A DNA stretch of 57,014 nucleotides, taken from assembly GCA_011523845.1 (NCBI GenBank), contig WTFV01000188.1, positions 1-57,014 of the forward strand, given 5' to 3'. The DNA is from Acidobacteriota bacterium (GTDB lineage Bacteria > Acidobacteriota > Vicinamibacteria > Vicinamibacterales > UBA8438). Positions 26,822 through 36,395 of this stretch are shown here, one piece after another (within the stretch, counting starts at the first letter, position 1; each line of letters begins with the position of its first letter). The notes beneath the pieces were generated by a model. That model did no database searches. It saw only the letters and a program-made list of their open reading frames with translations, and had not been told where the DNA came from. Made by a program: the position numbers and the translations under genes.

Positions 26822-27877
26822 TCAACGTGCGTCCTCTTGCTGCTCGGACGCCTCCCGCTCCTGGGCGCGGGCGCCGGAGAGCAGGTTGAGCATCCCGTAG
26901 TTCCCCTCGTGACAGGCGTACTCGAACAGCGGCGCCGCACCGCGCTTCATCGGAATCGCCGCCGTGAACGGCCGCGTGAAGCTGGTCGGGTCGTTGATGG
27001 TGAACTCGTAGAGAAGCGTGTCCTCCGCCACCCGCCGGAACCGCTCCGTCAGGTGGAGGGTCCGTCCGGTCCCGATCGCCGATACCACCGATGGACTGAA
27101 GCTGGAGGTGAGGCCGGTGAAATTGGTGGTCTCGACGACCAGCGTGTCGCCCTCCCAGTGGCCGCGCGATGTGCCCATCCACTGCCGCATGCTCTCGGGC
27201 AGCGGGTCGCGCCCGTCGAGCGGCACGATGCGCGCGTCGTGGACCATCTCGTTGAGGATGACCACGTGGTCCGGCGTCTGGAAGAGCTGGACGTTCTGGT
27301 TGTAGCCGCCCGGCACGATGGGCGGGCCGGTGTTGAATCCGAGCAGGCAGCGCTCGGCGAGCCCGCGATCCTCCGGACCGTGCGTCCCGATGCCGCCCAC
27401 CCGGAACCGAACCGGGCGATCCGGCGGCGCCGTGTCGTCGTTGGACGTGGCCTGCCGCTGCGCTTCCGGCTGCGGCTCGGGGAGCCGGCCGTTCGGCGGA
27501 TCGACGATCAGCGACGTGCGGCGGTCGTCCACCACGCCGGCCCCGCGGTCGAACCAGAAGTTGTTGTAGGCGCCGACGTCGCCGCCGACCGGCAACGGCT
27601 CGGTGCGGACCTCGCTCGGCCGGTCCGCCTCGATGGCCCGCTGCACCGCGGCCGCCTCGATCTCGGCGGCCTCTTCCGGCGTCAGCAACGCCTGGTCGGC
27701 GCGGTCCTCGGGCCGCTGCAGCGGAGTCAGCGTGCGGAAGTCCCAGACCCCCTGCAGGTCCGGCCTGCCGTCGGCGAGCCGCGGCGGATCGAACCCGGAC
27801 TGGGCGGCGGCCGGCGCCGTCGAGCCCAGGGCGAGCGCAAATGCGATCAGAGCTACGGCGCTTCCTCGGTTACTCAT
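26822..27877 (-). CDS. Secreted protein of unknown function, 'PDLQGVW' family, copy 2
   Basis: The 351-aa protein has a signal peptide (AVALIAFALALGSTAPAAAQ). It shares with 22849-23862 the opening GRPDLQGVW, RTSLIVDPPNGRLP, HVVILNEMVHDARIVPLDG, GHWEGDTLVVETTNF and APLFEYACHEGN. The two copies have diverged, so this is an old duplication. ATG 27877 follows CAGGAG by seven bases and is better than the ATG at 27898. No function is known. Confidence 0.75.
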   Translation of the reverse strand: MSNRGSAVALIAFALALGSTAPAAAQSGFDPPRLADGRPDLQGVWDFRTLTPLQRPEDRADQALLTPEEAAEIEAAAVQRAIEADRPSEVRTEPLPVGGDVGAYNNFWFDRGAGVVDDRRTSLIVDPPNGRLPEPQPEAQRQATSNDDTAPPDRPVRFRVGGIGTHGPEDRGLAERCLLGFNTGPPIVPGGYNQNVQLFQTPDHVVILNEMVHDARIVPLDGRDPLPESMRQWMGTSRGHWEGDTLVVETTNFTGLTSSFSPSVVSAIGTGRTLHLTERFRRVAEDTLLYEFTINDPTSFTRPFTAAIPMKRGAAPLFEYACHEGNYGMLNLLSGARAQEREASEQQEDAR

Positions 27878-28061
27878 CGCAAGCTCCTGGATGTTCATGG
27901 GGACAAGTCCGTCTCGTGCGGATCAACGAGCGTCGCCGCATTATAGGCGCTACGGGCGCTCGCCTCATCGAATCCGGACTGCCGTGGTCCGCGCGGGCCC
28001 GGCGCCCGATCTGCGCGCGGATACGTGTGATCCTATAGAGTGAACCCCCGGGGGAGAAACC

Positions 28062-28340
28062 ATGACGGACCGACGGGCTTTGCTCAGCGCTGCACTGGGG
28101 GTTGGGGCGCTCTGCGCCACTGTCGCGGGCTCCTCGTGTTCGACGAACGCGCGGATCGATGATCTCCAGGCGAACCTGCTCGATTTCCGGGCGGAGGTCC
28201 GTATGGAGATCCGGAGCGTCCGCGACGAGATTCGGGGCGTGCGAGGCGAGCTCCAGGACGTCCGCGACGAGCTGCAGGACGTGCGCGGCTTGTTGATCGA
28301 TCACATCGACGGGCACGATCGAGGCGCGGCGGAGAACTGA
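28062..28340 (+). CDS. Small membrane-anchored coiled-coil protein, short copy
   Basis: The 92-aa protein has an N-terminal hydrophobic segment (LLSAALGVGALCATVAG) ending in SSCSTNARIDDLQANL. Heptads of the VRDE type follow (RSVRDE, RGVRGE, QDVRDE, QDVRG), then a LLIDHIDGHD tail. It is a paralog of 33621-33995. The upstream region also matches: TATAGAGTGAACCCCC here and TATATCCGTGAACCCCC there. Possibly a lipoprotein, but the lipobox is weak; more likely a signal anchor with a coiled coil outside the membrane. Function unknown. Confidence 0.75.
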   Translation: MTDRRALLSAALGVGALCATVAGSSCSTNARIDDLQANLLDFRAEVRMEIRSVRDEIRGVRGELQDVRDELQDVRGLLIDHIDGHDRGAAEN

Positions 28341-28492
28341 CACGCGACGAACGGCGGTCACCGTCCTTGCGGCGGGTCCGGCACCGACAGCGCCGTTCCT
28401 GCGAGCCGGCGTCACGCGGCTACCGACCTGCCGCATGGCGGCCCGCCGACCAGCACCGGCAGCGCGGGTTTCCGCTGCGAGCCGGCGTCCGG

Positions 28493-30136
28493 TCAGTCCG
28501 GATTGACGCAGGCGAAGTCCGCCGCGTCGTCGATGCTGCCGCTGCCGTCGTAGCGGGCCACCTGCGGATAGACGCAGAGCGGGCGCGAGCGGCGCACCTC
28601 GCCGTCCACCACCTTCGACGCGATGATCCGGTCCGGCGCCTCGCCCTGTTCCACCCAGCGCTCGATGGCCTCCACCGCATCGAAGCGGTCGGGACCGGGA
28701 CCGCCGCGGCAGTGCGCCACCCCCGGCGCCATGAACAGGCGGTAGAAGTCGGTGGTCTCCTCCAGGCCGCCCATCGCGGCCAGCACGTTCTCGTAGTACT
28801 GCACGGCGTAGTGCCCGGTGATGAGCGCGTCGGCCCAGCCGTGGTAGCTGATCAGCTTGCCGCCGCGCGCCTTGAACGCCGACAGGTCCGGGTCGACGGC
28901 GTTCAGCGCCGAGGCGAGCGTTTCGTCGTTGCCCAGCGGGCGGTCGTTGGCGCGGTCCCAGTCCGCGTCGAAATCGAAACGCTTGAGGTCGTAGTCCGGA
29001 TCCTCGAACACGCTGTACTTCATGAACTGGCCGGTGCTGCCGCCCGGCTCGGTGATGCCGGACCAGTAGCGCGCCCAGCCGCCGAGGCCGTCCGGCGCCT
29101 CGAAGTGCTCGCTGCCCAGCGCGTAGCCGGGAAACAGCGACTCCCCGGTGCTCGGCCGCACCGGTCCGGCGTAGATCGCCCGCGCCGCGGCGACCTGTCC
29201 CGCGGTGAGACAGTCGCCGGCGTCCGCCCCGTCGCACAGCAGCACGCCGGGATCGAAATCGCAGTTGCGAGGATCGTCGATCAGCCCGTCCCCCAGCCCG
29301 TCGATTCCGTCGCACGCCGCCATCACGGCGGCGCCGAGCACGGGCAGCTTGGCGCGCGGGAGGTCCTGCTCCGGATCCCGAGTGGTGGCGAGCCCGGCCC
29401 AGAGCTCGGCCGTCATCAGGCCGATCCAGTAGTTGGCGGGGGCGCCCGCCACGATGCCGTCGTAGTCTTCGGGGTAGCGTTGCGCCTCCATCAGGGCGTG
29501 ATGGCCGCCCTGCGAGCAGCCGACGAAGTAGGCGAAGTCGGCGTCGCGGCCGTAGTAGGCGCGCGTGACCGCCTTGCCGGCGACGGTCGCCTCGTGCTGC
29601 GCCCGGTACCCGAAGTCGACCAGCCGCACCGGGTGTCCGAGCGACCAGCTTCCGTCGAAGCCGCTCGTGCTGGTGTGACCGTTGTCGGTAGCCACCGCCG
29701 CGTAGCCACCCGCCACCGCAGCGGCGAGCTGCCGGTAGCGGATGGCGCCGGCCGAGCCCCCGGATCCGATGCCCTGGAAGCGGCCGTTCCAGTCTTCCTC
29801 GGGAGGCAGCCAGACCTCGAACCGGATCTCCGAACCCGGCTCCGGTCTTGCCACCCCGGCCACGCGGCAGAAGGAGACATCCTCGACCGTGAAGCCACGG
29901 GAACTGAAGGTCTCGGGCGGCGTGAAGGGCGGCGCCACTTCCTCGGCGACCGTGATCGTCGTGTGCGGCAGGCCCAGGTCTGCCGTCAGTACCGCGGCGC
30001 AGGCATCGCCCTGCTCAGTGACCGCGGCAACCGTCGCCCCGGTCGCGGGGTGAGCGTCGAGCGCGGTGTCCGTCGGTATCCCGAACGTGACGCAGGCCAA
30101 CGCGAGGAAGAACGCATAGAGCAGCCGGATCTTCAT
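28493..30136 (-). CDS. Tannase/feruloyl esterase-family secreted hydrolase
   Basis: The 547-aa protein has a signal peptide (LLYAFFLALACVTFG) and an alpha/beta hydrolase core of the tannase family: DNGHTS, the nucleophile elbow FVGCSQGGHHAL, EDYDGIVAGAPANYW, YHGWADALI for the acid and GVAHCRGGPGP for the His. The CS at the elbow and the CRG after the His form the family's conserved disulphide next to the triad. These enzymes release phenolic acids from plant esters. ATG 30136 follows GGGAG by six bases. Stands alone between coiled-coil gene copies. Confidence 0.9.
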   Translation of the reverse strand: MKIRLLYAFFLALACVTFGIPTDTALDAHPATGATVAAVTEQGDACAAVLTADLGLPHTTITVAEEVAPPFTPPETFSSRGFTVEDVSFCRVAGVARPEPGSEIRFEVWLPPEEDWNGRFQGIGSGGSAGAIRYRQLAAAVAGGYAAVATDNGHTSTSGFDGSWSLGHPVRLVDFGYRAQHEATVAGKAVTRAYYGRDADFAYFVGCSQGGHHALMEAQRYPEDYDGIVAGAPANYWIGLMTAELWAGLATTRDPEQDLPRAKLPVLGAAVMAACDGIDGLGDGLIDDPRNCDFDPGVLLCDGADAGDCLTAGQVAAARAIYAGPVRPSTGESLFPGYALGSEHFEAPDGLGGWARYWSGITEPGGSTGQFMKYSVFEDPDYDLKRFDFDADWDRANDRPLGNDETLASALNAVDPDLSAFKARGGKLISYHGWADALITGHYAVQYYENVLAAMGGLEETTDFYRLFMAPGVAHCRGGPGPDRFDAVEAIERWVEQGEAPDRIIASKVVDGEVRRSRPLCVYPQVARYDGSGSIDDAADFACVNPD

Positions 30137-30297
30137 GTGCACTCCCAAGTCATGTCTTCGTTGTCCAGGCGCACAACGGACACGGGTGCGGCCAGGAGGT
30201 TCATCGACGTCGGGCACGGTCGGGAATCCCGCCGGAAGGGGAGACTCCACGGTCCACCGCCCATCGACCACGGCATCGACGGGCGGCTCGCAACCTC

Positions 30298-30424
30298 GTG
30301 TGATCCTATAGGCGCGAACCCCGGGACAGGAACTGCTCAGCGCCGCACTGGGGGGTTGGAGCCATCTGCGCGGCGGTCGCGGTGCGCCGGAGGACTGACA
30401 CGCGACGAACGGCGGTCACCGTCC
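30298..30424 (+). pseudogene. Decayed copy of the small coiled-coil gene
   Basis: The 415-base gap 30137-30551 contains TGTGATCCTATAG, GAACCCCGGG and CTCAGCGCCGCACTGG, matching the promoter and N-terminus of the gene at 28062. It then jumps to GGAGGACTGACACGCGACG and the same downstream sequence as 28335-28370. The coiled-coil region is deleted and the start lost. The rest of the gap shows nothing else I can name. Confidence 0.7.
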
Positions 30425-30551
30425 GCTCCGCGCCGTAGAGCCCCGAATGGCCGTCGCGCAAGCGCCATTGCCCTCGCCGCATGAGCCGCGGATTCGCGTC
30501 TGATCGCCGGCGCCGGCCCGTGAACCTGCTCGGCTGCGCGACAATGTCCGT

Positions 30552-33389
30552 GTGAATTCACAACAACGCAAGAATCACCGCGTCGTGGTCGGCCGACTGC
30601 TGACGATCGGTCTACTCGTCCTGGCCGGTCAAGCCCGCGGGCAGGAGAGCATCCAGACGGATCGCGCGGCGCTGGAAGCCATCTACCATGCAACGGGCGG
30701 GGACGACTGGACCGAAAACGACAACTGGCTGGGCGACGCGCCGCTCGGGCATTGGCACGGGGTCGAGACGAACGAGCAGGGCCGCGTCACCGGCTTGCGC
30801 CTTGGCGGTTGGGACGAGAACCTGCGAACACACGTCGGCAACGGGTTGGCCGGAACGCTTCCGCCCGAACTCGGAACGCTTTCCCATCTGCGGTGGCTGG
30901 AGATAGGGGGAAACAGCCGGTTGACCGGTCCCATCCCCGCGGAGATGGGCAATCTGAGCAACCTGGAATCGCTGGATCTTCAGATAAACGGGCTGACGGG
31001 CCCGATTCCGGCAGCCCTGGGCCAGTTGAACGACCTCCGAGTCTTGTGGCTCAACAACAATGTACTGACCGGCTCCATTCCCGCCGAGTTGGGCAACCTG
31101 GTCGGCCTTCATGACTTGTCGCTCGCCGGCAATTGGCTGACCGGACCTGTTCCACCCGAATTGGGAGGCCTCGCCAGCCTCACGACCCTGGATCTCGGCT
31201 CGACGATGCTGTCAGGTCCGCTTCCCGTGAGCCTGACCCGGTTGTCTGCTCTCGAGAGCCTGAATCTCGACGGTAGCGGCCTGTGCGCCCCGGACGAGCC
31301 CGACGTGCAGGGATGGCTGACCACGATCTCCGACTTCAAGGGCGTCGTCTGCGTCGGGTCGGTGACGTTCTCCCGCGTCGTCACGCAGCCCGGTCTCGGC
31401 TTGTTCGATTCCGTTGTCGCCGTCGCGGATCTCGACGGCGACGGCCGCGACGACATCCTCGCGGCCAACTTCCATGCGCTGGACTACAACGTCGCCGAGC
31501 CCGCGGAGCGATGGACGACGAGACCGTTGCGCGTGCTCGTCAACGTCGGGGACGGCAGCTTCAGGCACGCGCCGGAGCTGGTCGAGGGCACGATCGACGT
31601 GCGCAGGCCGATCGTGGTCGCGGACGACTTCAACGGCGACGGACGGGTCGACCTGGCGGTCTTCGACGCCGGCGTCTACGTAGCCGACAACCCCTGCCAC
31701 GACGACGAGACCCGGATCTGCAGCAGTGGATTCGGCAACCCGCCGCAGTTGTTCCTGAGCAGGGCGGATGGCGTGCTCCGGTCATCGTCCGCCCTGGCGG
31801 ACGCGGTCCGGCGCGAGCACGCGCGGCGGCCGCAGCCCCACTACTCGCGTCCCGCCGACCTCCACCTCAAATCGGCGACTTCAGGCGACATCGACGGCGA
31901 CGGTGACGTCGACCTGTGGGTAGACAGCATCGGCGGGGCCAACGTCTCCAGCCACTTCCTGGTGAACAACGGAGACGGCACGTTCACGGTCGACGAGGAG
32001 CGCGCTCCGACGGAGCTGCGCTTCAGCCCGGACTCGCCGGGATCCTGGTGGTATCACTTGCAGGGGCACCTCGCAGATCTGGACAGAGACGGCGATCTCG
32101 ACCTCGCGCTCGGGCAGAACCGCGACTCCACCACCACCTTCAGCATGTTCAGCATCGTCCTGGTCAATGACGGTACCGGACACTATCTGGCCCGCATCGA
32201 ACTGCCGCATCCGGCGTTCAACGACGGCTTCACGAACGTTTCCGGGCAAACGCATTTCGATGTCGACAGCGACGGATTCCAGGACCTCGTGCTCGTACAC
32301 ACGCGCAACGACGACCTGCCGGGTGTTCTCCCGTTCACCGGTCGCTACATTCAGTTCCTCGTCAACCGTGGCGGGACGTCGTTCGGCGACGAGACGCTCA
32401 CCTGGACGGGTGATCAGAGCGCCACGACGCCGCAGCGGAACGCGGATGGCGAACCCCTGGACAATGCGGCAGGTCCGACCATGCGCGACGTCGATGGCGA
32501 CGGCTGCGCGGATCTCGTCATGTCACGTGGAACAACCGCCGTGCATGCCGAATCGCCGCTCGGGTACCTGAACGACGGGAGCGGCCGGTTCCGGGCCATG
32601 TCTCCGGTGCCGTTCACCGGATCGGATCCCGATTTCGGGCGCAATGGCATGCCCGCGGACGTGAACGGCGACGCGGCGATCGACTTCGTGTTCCCCCGAC
32701 TCCACTGGGGAGCCGACGGCCACCACGGCACGGCCGACGACTTCACTGCACTGGTCACGCTGGTGAACACCACACCCCCCGGCCCCCTCCGCTGCCGTCC
32801 GCGGGTGACGGCGGTCGGCGTGCTGCCGACCCGGACGCTGCACGTGGGCGCCGGCGCGGTCGCCGTCGTGGTCGACGTTGCCGACGCGTTCCGGCATGCG
32901 TGGACCTACCGCGCATCCTCGTCCGCCTCCGGAGTCGCCACCGTCAGCATGTCCGGATCTCAGGTCACGGTCGTCCCGGCGGCTACGGGTGTGGCGGCGA
33001 TCACGGTGACCGCGACCGGCGCGGACAACTCCGTCGCCACGCAGCGGTTCAGGGTGACCGTGCTGGCGGCGACGACGTTCGGCGACCGCCTCGAACCCGG
33101 AACGCCGCCGAGGGCGGTCCACTTCCTGGAGCTGCGGACACGAGTCGCGGCACTGCGGGAGCGGGAAGGCATGCCCTCGCTGCGATGGACCGATCCGGTC
33201 CTGACGGTCGGGGTCACTCCCGTCAGGCGTGTTCACCTGACGGAACTGCGCGACGCGCTCGACGAGGCGTACGACGCAGTCGGCAAGCCCGTGCCGGCTT
33301 ACACGGATGGGATCGTGACGGCGGGGGTGACCGCCGTCAAGGCGGTGCACCTCGAGGAGCTGCGGAACGCGATCCGGGCGCTGGAGTGA
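30552..33389 (+). CDS. Secreted LRR and FG-GAP/VCBS repeat protein
   Basis: The 945-aa protein has a signal peptide (LLTIGLLVLAGQARG). From about residue 35 to 240 it carries plant-type leucine-rich repeats (LTGPIPAEMGNLSNLESLDL and five or more others). It then has about seven calcium-loop FG-GAP/VCBS units between residues ~290 and 720 (DLDGDGRDD, DFNGDGRVD, DIDGDGDVD, DLDRDGDLD and more) and a Big-like region (~760-840). The end holds three short repeats of the V..VHL.ELR type (ELRTRV, ELRDAL, ELRNAI) that recur in Acidobacteriota exoproteins. The GTG at 30552 is the start. Probably surface-bound or secreted adhesion. Confidence 0.85.
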   Translation: MNSQQRKNHRVVVGRLLTIGLLVLAGQARGQESIQTDRAALEAIYHATGGDDWTENDNWLGDAPLGHWHGVETNEQGRVTGLRLGGWDENLRTHVGNGLAGTLPPELGTLSHLRWLEIGGNSRLTGPIPAEMGNLSNLESLDLQINGLTGPIPAALGQLNDLRVLWLNNNVLTGSIPAELGNLVGLHDLSLAGNWLTGPVPPELGGLASLTTLDLGSTMLSGPLPVSLTRLSALESLNLDGSGLCAPDEPDVQGWLTTISDFKGVVCVGSVTFSRVVTQPGLGLFDSVVAVADLDGDGRDDILAANFHALDYNVAEPAERWTTRPLRVLVNVGDGSFRHAPELVEGTIDVRRPIVVADDFNGDGRVDLAVFDAGVYVADNPCHDDETRICSSGFGNPPQLFLSRADGVLRSSSALADAVRREHARRPQPHYSRPADLHLKSATSGDIDGDGDVDLWVDSIGGANVSSHFLVNNGDGTFTVDEERAPTELRFSPDSPGSWWYHLQGHLADLDRDGDLDLALGQNRDSTTTFSMFSIVLVNDGTGHYLARIELPHPAFNDGFTNVSGQTHFDVDSDGFQDLVLVHTRNDDLPGVLPFTGRYIQFLVNRGGTSFGDETLTWTGDQSATTPQRNADGEPLDNAAGPTMRDVDGDGCADLVMSRGTTAVHAESPLGYLNDGSGRFRAMSPVPFTGSDPDFGRNGMPADVNGDAAIDFVFPRLHWGADGHHGTADDFTALVTLVNTTPPGPLRCRPRVTAVGVLPTRTLHVGAGAVAVVVDVADAFRHAWTYRASSSASGVATVSMSGSQVTVVPAATGVAAITVTATGADNSVATQRFRVTVLAATTFGDRLEPGTPPRAVHFLELRTRVAALREREGMPSLRWTDPVLTVGVTPVRRVHLTELRDALDEAYDAVGKPVPAYTDGIVTAGVTAVKAVHLEELRNAIRALE

Positions 33390-33436
33390 GGCCGGTGTGC
33401 CCGCGGCGTCAATACTCGACAACCTCGCCGTCGAGA

Positions 33437-33469
33437 GGCGGCGCGAGCGGGGCGGGCGGCGCCGCCTTT
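33437..33469 (+). terminator. Intrinsic terminator after the LRR/FG-GAP gene
   Basis: GGCGGCGC (33437-33444) pairs perfectly with GCGCCGCC (33459-33466) across a 14-base loop and is followed by TTT. It lies about 50 bases after the stop codon. Confidence 0.6.
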
Positions 33470-33620
33470 CGTCCCGCGCCGGCGGACAGGACGAGAACGA
33501 CGGCGGGCGATCCGACCGACGTGCGTGCGCACTGCTCTGCCCCTTCGCAACCGGGAACCGGCCGCTCGTGAGCCGCGGATACGCGTGGTACTATATCCGT
33601 GAACCCCCGGGAGCGACGAC

Positions 33621-33995
33621 ATGACGGACAGACAGGTTCTGATCAGCGCAGCGCTGGGGGTCGGCGCCATCTGCGCGACGGTGGCCGGATCATCGTGCTC
33701 GACGAACGCGCGAATCGACGATCTGCAGGCCAACCTGATGGATTTCCGGGCGGCGGTCCGAGCGGAGTTTCGGAGCGTGCGCGACGAGATTCAGAACGTG
33801 CGCGACGAGGTGCGCATCGAGATTCAGAGCGTGCGCGACGAGATCCAGAGCGTGCGCGACGAGCTTGAAGGCGTACGCGCGGAGATCCGGGACGTGCGCG
33901 ACGAAGTCCAGGATGTGCGCGACGAGGTCCAGAGCGTGCGCGACCTGTTGATCGATCACCTCGACGGCCACGAGCGAGACGGGCCGGGCGCCTGA
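33621..33995 (+). CDS. Small membrane-anchored coiled-coil protein, expanded copy
   Basis: The 124-aa protein is a paralog of 28062-28340 with the same N-terminus (AALGVGAICATVAGSSCS) and tail (LLIDHLDGHE), but more VRDE heptads. It has eight or nine units (RSVRDE, QNVRDE, VRIE, QSVRDE twice, EGVRAE, RDVRDE, QDVRDE, QSVRD), where the short copy has four. At DNA level this is a 21-bp tandem repeat with words such as GCGTGCGCGACGAG. It predicts a longer coiled coil. Function unknown. The promoter-like TACTATATCCGTGAACCCCC upstream matches that of the short copy. Confidence 0.8.
   Translation: MTDRQVLISAALGVGAICATVAGSSCSTNARIDDLQANLMDFRAAVRAEFRSVRDEIQNVRDEVRIEIQSVRDEIQSVRDELEGVRAEIRDVRDEVQDVRDEVQSVRDLLIDHLDGHERDGPGA
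33770..33955 (+). repeat. 21-bp tandem repeat inside the coiled-coil gene
   Basis: About eight 21-bp units encode the heptad (I/V)(Q/R)(S/D)VRDE. Units such as AGCGTGCGCGACGAGATCCAG recur with small changes, sometimes in the order used to shift coiled-coil length. Not a CRISPR: there are no unique spacers and the reading frame is kept. Confidence 0.75.
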
Positions 33996-34019
33996 GCGGC
34001 CGGCCCGCCGTCGCAGCGC

Positions 34020-36395
34020 TCAGTCGTCCGCCGGCCGCAGCGTCAGCCGATGCGCGGCCCGCCCCTCGACCGCCCCGCGCGTGTAAAGCAGCGGGAAGTA
34101 CTCGCCGTTTCCCAGGTTCTCTGCCAGGTTGCCGTAGTACGGGCTGCCGGGCTGGGCCGACTGCCCCGGCGCGTTGCTGGCCACCGAGCGGTCCGGATCC
34201 GCCAAGTCGATGATACGCCGGAAGTTGGCCCCGGTGGCGTTGAGCGAGCCGAAGCCGCCGGGGCGCTCCACCGCAGGCAGGTCGAACGCCGAGGCCAGCA
34301 TGTGCGGCAGCTCGCTGGCGTGCACCCGGCCGTGGCGCCACTCGGCCCGGTCGGGACCGAGCTCCTCCGTGAGCCGCTCGATCGCCGCCGTGAGGCCCTG
34401 CTCGATCAACGCCTGCCGCTCGGCCTCCGGCGTCTCCGGATTCCGCGCGGCATCGTCGACCTCGGCGTTCCAGCGCACGTAGAGCGCGCCCGCGGTGCTC
34501 TCCAGCGAGACCGTGGCGTCCCACTCCGCGATCAGCCCGCGCGCCCATTCCACATCCGGGTCGTCCGACGTCCAGCCCTCGAAGGCCGGGATGTCCCGCT
34601 CCGCCGCGAGCAGGCGGGAGTCGTGCTGGATGCGCTTGTGGTCGTCCACCGAGAGTACTTCGCCGGCGCCCAGGATCTGGTGCAGCCGCGCGATCCGCGA
34701 CGTCTCGACGCCGCGCGAGGTGTGGTAGAAGACCGGCCGCCCCTCGTAGCCGGGCGGGTGGACGTTGTTGTTGGCGGTGGCGACGTAGCCCCGCTCGGGA
34801 TTGAACTCCCGCGGCAGGTCCTCGCGGAACCCGCGCCACTCGTAGTCGCCGTTGCCGGGCACCGGCAGCCGCCCGTTCCAGCCGTCGCGGTCCGGCGTCA
34901 GCCCGGTGACCTGCAGGGCGATGTTGCCGTCCGCATCACCGCAGACGAGGCTGTGGGTCGGCACCAGCCAGTGCATCGCCCGCTCGAAGAAGTCGGCGCA
35001 GCTCTCGGCCTGGGCGAGCTGGAAGCTGCCCTTGTAGGCGGCGGTGCCCGGCTCCTGCACGACCGACCGCACGGCGTAGGCGACGCGGTTCTCCAGGTCC
35101 TCGTAGAAGACGGGGCCGTGCCGGCTGAACTTCAGCACCACCGGCTCGGGCTCCTGTCCCTTGACAGGGATCTCCTCCTCGATGACGCGGAGCGGCTCCC
35201 AACCGTCCTGCCAGCGGACCAGGTCGGGCTCGTCGGGATGCAGCTCCTCGACGTAGACGTCGACCATGTCGGTGCCGGCGAAGGTGAAGCCCCACGCCAT
35301 GCGCTCGTTGCTGCCGGCGTCGACGCCGGCGAAGGGGGGCTCGCCGCCGCCGATGACGTTCCAGCCGGGAGCCACCAGGTGCACGAAGTAGCGCAGCGCC
35401 GGCATCTCGATGCGGCGGTGCGGGTCGTTGGCGAGGATCGGCACCCCGCTCGGCGAGCGCGCGCCGGTCATGACCCAGTTGTTGCTCCCCTCGGTGGCGA
35501 TGGGTCGCGGCGAGACTTGGCGCGTCTGCAGCCCCGGCGCGGCGATCAGCGCGCGGTACGGCTCGACGATCTCAAGGGCCGGGAGGCGCCCCGTCACGAA
35601 CGGATCGCCGTCCCCGGCGCGCATCGCGTCCAGGATCTCCTCGGTGATGATGCTGACGTCGAGCCCCTCCGGCACCACCAGGTCGTCCCACGGGTCCGGC
35701 GCGAAGCGCCGGTTCGCCTCCTCCGCCCCGTAGCGGGCGACGTCGAGCGCAAGCTGCATCTCGTGGATCGCGTGGCCCCGCACGCTCGGCACGCCCAGAG
35801 CCGCCCAGCGCAGCACCGCGGTCTCGGCCGTCCAGGGCAACGGTTCCACGCCGGTGAGCTGGAACTCCACCGGCAGGTCGTCGCGGTTCTGCTCGACGAA
35901 GGCGTTCACCCCGCTGGCGTGCGCGGTGAACAGACGGTGCGCGTCGGGGTGATAGCTCGTCCACTCGGTCTCATCCCAGGGCCCGCGGAACATCATCAGC
36001 CGCGTGCGGCGGTCGTAGTCGAGCGCCTCCGGCCCGAAGACCTCGGCCAGCCGCCCCTCGCGCCAGCGGCGCCACATCTCCATCTGCCACAGGCGATCCT
36101 GGGCCATGACGTAGCCCTGTGCGAAGAAGAGGTCGTCGTCGTTCTGCGCGTAGATGTGGGGCACGCCCCACTCGTCGCGGATCACCTCGACCGGCTCCTG
36201 CAGGCCCGGAACCGCCAGATCCCCGTCGATGGTGGCCAGCGAGCGCCGCGCGAGCTCGTCCAGCGACCCGGGCGTCCCGGCCTGATCCGAACCGCAGCCG
36301 GCGGCGGTCGCCGCCAGCACCATCAGCGCCAGCCATACGAGGTGTCCGAACCGGGGACCGATACCTGCGGGCGTTCTTTTGGGCAGTCGTCGCAT
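34020..36395 (-). CDS. Penicillin acylase-family lipoprotein
   Basis: The 791-aa protein has a lipoprotein signal (LALMVLAATAAGC) and the Ntn-hydrolase layout of penicillin acylases: an alpha chain (VEVIRDEWGVPHIYA, FAQGYVMAQDRLWQMEMWRR), a linker, and then the autoprocessing Ser at residue ~304 in GSNNW, which becomes the N-terminal nucleophile of the beta chain. It also has ANDPHR, SRHGPV and ATANNN. The family hydrolyses N-acyl amides, including homoserine lactones and beta-lactams; the substrate here is unknown. Full length. Divergent from the propeller gene across a repeat-rich 447-base gap. Confidence 0.93.
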   Translation of the reverse strand: MRRLPKRTPAGIGPRFGHLVWLALMVLAATAAGCGSDQAGTPGSLDELARRSLATIDGDLAVPGLQEPVEVIRDEWGVPHIYAQNDDDLFFAQGYVMAQDRLWQMEMWRRWREGRLAEVFGPEALDYDRRTRLMMFRGPWDETEWTSYHPDAHRLFTAHASGVNAFVEQNRDDLPVEFQLTGVEPLPWTAETAVLRWAALGVPSVRGHAIHEMQLALDVARYGAEEANRRFAPDPWDDLVVPEGLDVSIITEEILDAMRAGDGDPFVTGRLPALEIVEPYRALIAAPGLQTRQVSPRPIATEGSNNWVMTGARSPSGVPILANDPHRRIEMPALRYFVHLVAPGWNVIGGGEPPFAGVDAGSNERMAWGFTFAGTDMVDVYVEELHPDEPDLVRWQDGWEPLRVIEEEIPVKGQEPEPVVLKFSRHGPVFYEDLENRVAYAVRSVVQEPGTAAYKGSFQLAQAESCADFFERAMHWLVPTHSLVCGDADGNIALQVTGLTPDRDGWNGRLPVPGNGDYEWRGFREDLPREFNPERGYVATANNNVHPPGYEGRPVFYHTSRGVETSRIARLHQILGAGEVLSVDDHKRIQHDSRLLAAERDIPAFEGWTSDDPDVEWARGLIAEWDATVSLESTAGALYVRWNAEVDDAARNPETPEAERQALIEQGLTAAIERLTEELGPDRAEWRHGRVHASELPHMLASAFDLPAVERPGGFGSLNATGANFRRIIDLADPDRSVASNAPGQSAQPGSPYYGNLAENLGNGEYFPLLYTRGAVEGRAAHRLTLRPADD

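Noticed and set aside
33770..33955. Regular short repeats that might suggest a CRISPR array
   Set aside because: The repeats are 21-bp in-frame heptad units with no spacers, inside a coiled-coil gene. No cas genes in the window.
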